Assembly: GCA_025331565.1 (NCBI GenBank)
Contig: JAFREQ010000039.1
Location: 2,666,001 to 2,730,000, forward strand
DNA length: 64,000 bases
Direction of reading: 5' to 3'
From: Holacanthus passer
Taxonomy: Eukaryota; Chordata; Actinopteri; Pomacanthidae
This document shows positions 62,848-64,000 of the stretch, piece by piece (the first letter of the stretch is position 1; each line of letters opens with the position of its first letter). The translations under genes were made by a program, and so were the position numbers. The notes under the pieces are model-generated. The model searched no databases. It was given only the letters and a program-made list of their open reading frames with translations, and was not told the origin of the DNA.

Positions 62848-63122
62848 GTAAGTCACAACATTGGCACCGCTTCTTCTTTCTCTCAGGATGGCTTTGAGGT
62901 GTTGCTGTTTGATTTGCCATTGCTTGCCCCCAAAGCATGAACAGACAAGGAGAGTCAGGTCAAAGACTACACCGAAGGTTTTAATGTAATAGCTTCCTAA
63001 GTCCTGGGGGATTTCGAAAAGACATATACACATGTAAAGAAAAATTAAAGCTTGTGCAGTTAGATTACTCTAATCTCACATCCTGTATTTCTCCTTTGTG
63101 AAGGTGCAGGACACAGCTCACT

Positions 63123-63803
63123 AGGGCTGGGTTCCAAACTTTGATACTTTTATGGCCCAGGCCAAACAAGTATGGAAAAATGCCTTGTCATTCGGTACCA
63201 AATTTTGATACCTAAGCAGTAAATCTCATCAGCATCAGTGAGCCAATAAGCATGTTGCATGCTTGTACCAAGATTTAATAATGCTGGTGATTGGTTGTTT
63301 AATGTTACATGTCATAGAGATATTCATGGAAAACAGTACACAGAGACAGGGCTCAGTGTTTTGTTTTTTTTAAAAGTCAGCTGCCTATCTGCACAGATAA
63401 CTAAGTGAACTTTGTGCTGCTTGTTAGCTGGCAAGTGCAGCTGACCTGTATCTGCTCAGTGGTTATTGCGTTAACCACGTCATCCATCAGTCTGGAACCT
63501 CCGGCGCATCCTCTCCTCCCCACAGCGGGGATGGATAACCTGGAGAGTGTGTCTGACAGCAAACATGGTCTTGCTTACAGACAAGTAAAAGTTGTGAGAA
63601 GCTGAAGTTTCTCCAGCTGCTGCTAGGTCTTTGAACAGCTTCCTCCTTTGAAGAGAGTAAGTGTCCCTTAAAGTTTATTCAATTTTCATTTTGTGAAAAT
63701 GGATTGTATAAAAATGGCATCGAAAAAGGATTGTTCAGAAAGCAATATCTAAGTAAGGTACTGGGACCAGTATGGAGAATTTTTGAATGATACCCAGCCC
63801 AGC
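63123..63803. mobile_element. Non-autonomous DNA transposon with inverted ends and candidate 8-bp duplication
   Basis: The left end reads AGGGCTGGGTTCCAAACTTTG. The right end on the minus strand reads GGGCTGGGTATCATTCAAAA. AGCTCACT (63115-63122) precedes it and AGCTCACC (63804-63811) follows, 7 of 8 identical, suggesting a hAT-type target duplication. The ~680-bp interior has no long frame. It resembles a recurrent fish repeat beginning 'tagggctgggtatcga', recalled from memory. Confidence 0.65.
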
Positions 63804-63914
63804 AGCTCACCAAAGTCAGTGTTAAGAAGTTCAGTGATCAACATACATGACCCACCAGCTACACCACAAGACTCTGAGTCGAACATGTGTGTAACTCAGG
63901 TGAAGATGGTTAGA

Positions 63915-64000
63915 GATGCTTGTCCACCACTTTGGTCCAGTCTGAAATATTACAACCATTGGATAGACTGTCATGTAGTAATGGTCTCCAGACAATGAAT
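63915..64000 (+). repeat. Second copy of the 60481 repeat, cut by the window edge
   Basis: 'gtccaccactttggtccagtctgaaatattacaaccattggatagactg' aligns with 'gtccaccactttggtccagattaaagtatatcttgatggattaccgtgg' at 60510-60560. Confidence 0.6.

Larger units (their letters stand above)
62848..64000 (+). other. slc41a2: slc41a2 intron after the last exon in the window
   Basis: Starts GTAAGT after ATCAATG. No further slc41a2 exon is visible before the window edge. It contains a short non-autonomous transposon (63123-63803) and a repeat fragment (63915 to end). Confidence 0.7.

Noticed and set aside
1..64000. tRNA, microRNA or snoRNA genes
   Set aside because: I did not find a convincing tRNA box A/B pair, nor C/D or H/ACA motifs with a clear structure, in the introns. 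Covariance-model searches would be needed to exclude them.

Overview
This is a stretch of vertebrate nuclear DNA, almost certainly from a ray-finned (teleost, probably percomorph) fish. The evidence is spliced genes with GT-AG introns, exon-by-exon similarity to vertebrate proteins, dense CA/GT, GA and AT microsatellites, Tc1-like transposons, and several short interspersed repeats that I recognise from fish genomes. The species cannot be fixed from the sequence. There is no bacterial operon, rRNA, CRISPR array or convincing tRNA.

Layout. (1) 1-5.8 kb: the 5' end of scube1 on the minus strand, comprising the signal-peptide exon and the first EGF exon; the rest lies beyond base 1. (2) 5.8-8.6 kb: the divergent scube1/samm50 intergenic region, with GA/GT microsatellites, CCAAT and GC boxes and CTCF-like motifs. 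(3) 8.67-18.25 kb: complete samm50 on the plus strand, 15 coding exons and 470 codons, with a dead Tc1-like transposon in its last intron. (4) 19.2-22.6 kb: a short intergenic interval with a second, internally deleted Tc1-like element and a tandem duplication. (5) 22.86-40.0 kb: complete aldh1l2 on the plus strand, 23 coding exons and 923 codons, including one GC-AG intron. (6) 40.0-45.4 kb: the aldh1l2 3' region and a third Tc1-like remnant. (7) 45.4-47.1 kb: nopchap1 (C12orf45 homologue) on the minus strand, 4 exons and 152 codons. (8) 47.9-64 kb: the 5' two thirds of slc41a2 on the plus strand, running off the right edge.

From what I recall of the human map, scube1 and samm50 lie in 22q13 and aldh1l2, nopchap1 and slc41a2 lie in 12q23. 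The window would therefore preserve an ancestral 12q/22q linkage, with the junction between samm50 and aldh1l2. Two neighbours act in mitochondria: SAMM50 assembles outer-membrane beta-barrels and ALDH1L2 oxidises 10-formyl-THF in the matrix. NOPCHAP1 serves box C/D snoRNP assembly, SLC41A2 transports Mg2+, and SCUBE1 is a secreted or surface EGF-CUB protein. They are not a functional operon.

I found no previously undescribed system. The most notable signals are the GC-AG intron that reading frame demands in aldh1l2, two direct repeats that bracket the start-codon exon of slc41a2, upstream ORFs in slc41a2 and samm50, a CRE/ATF-like motif next to a TATA-like box in the aldh1l2 promoter, and a GT microsatellite that overlaps a slc41a2 splice donor. 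All exon boundaries were set by hand from reading-frame continuity and remembered protein similarity. Transcript ends are not determined.
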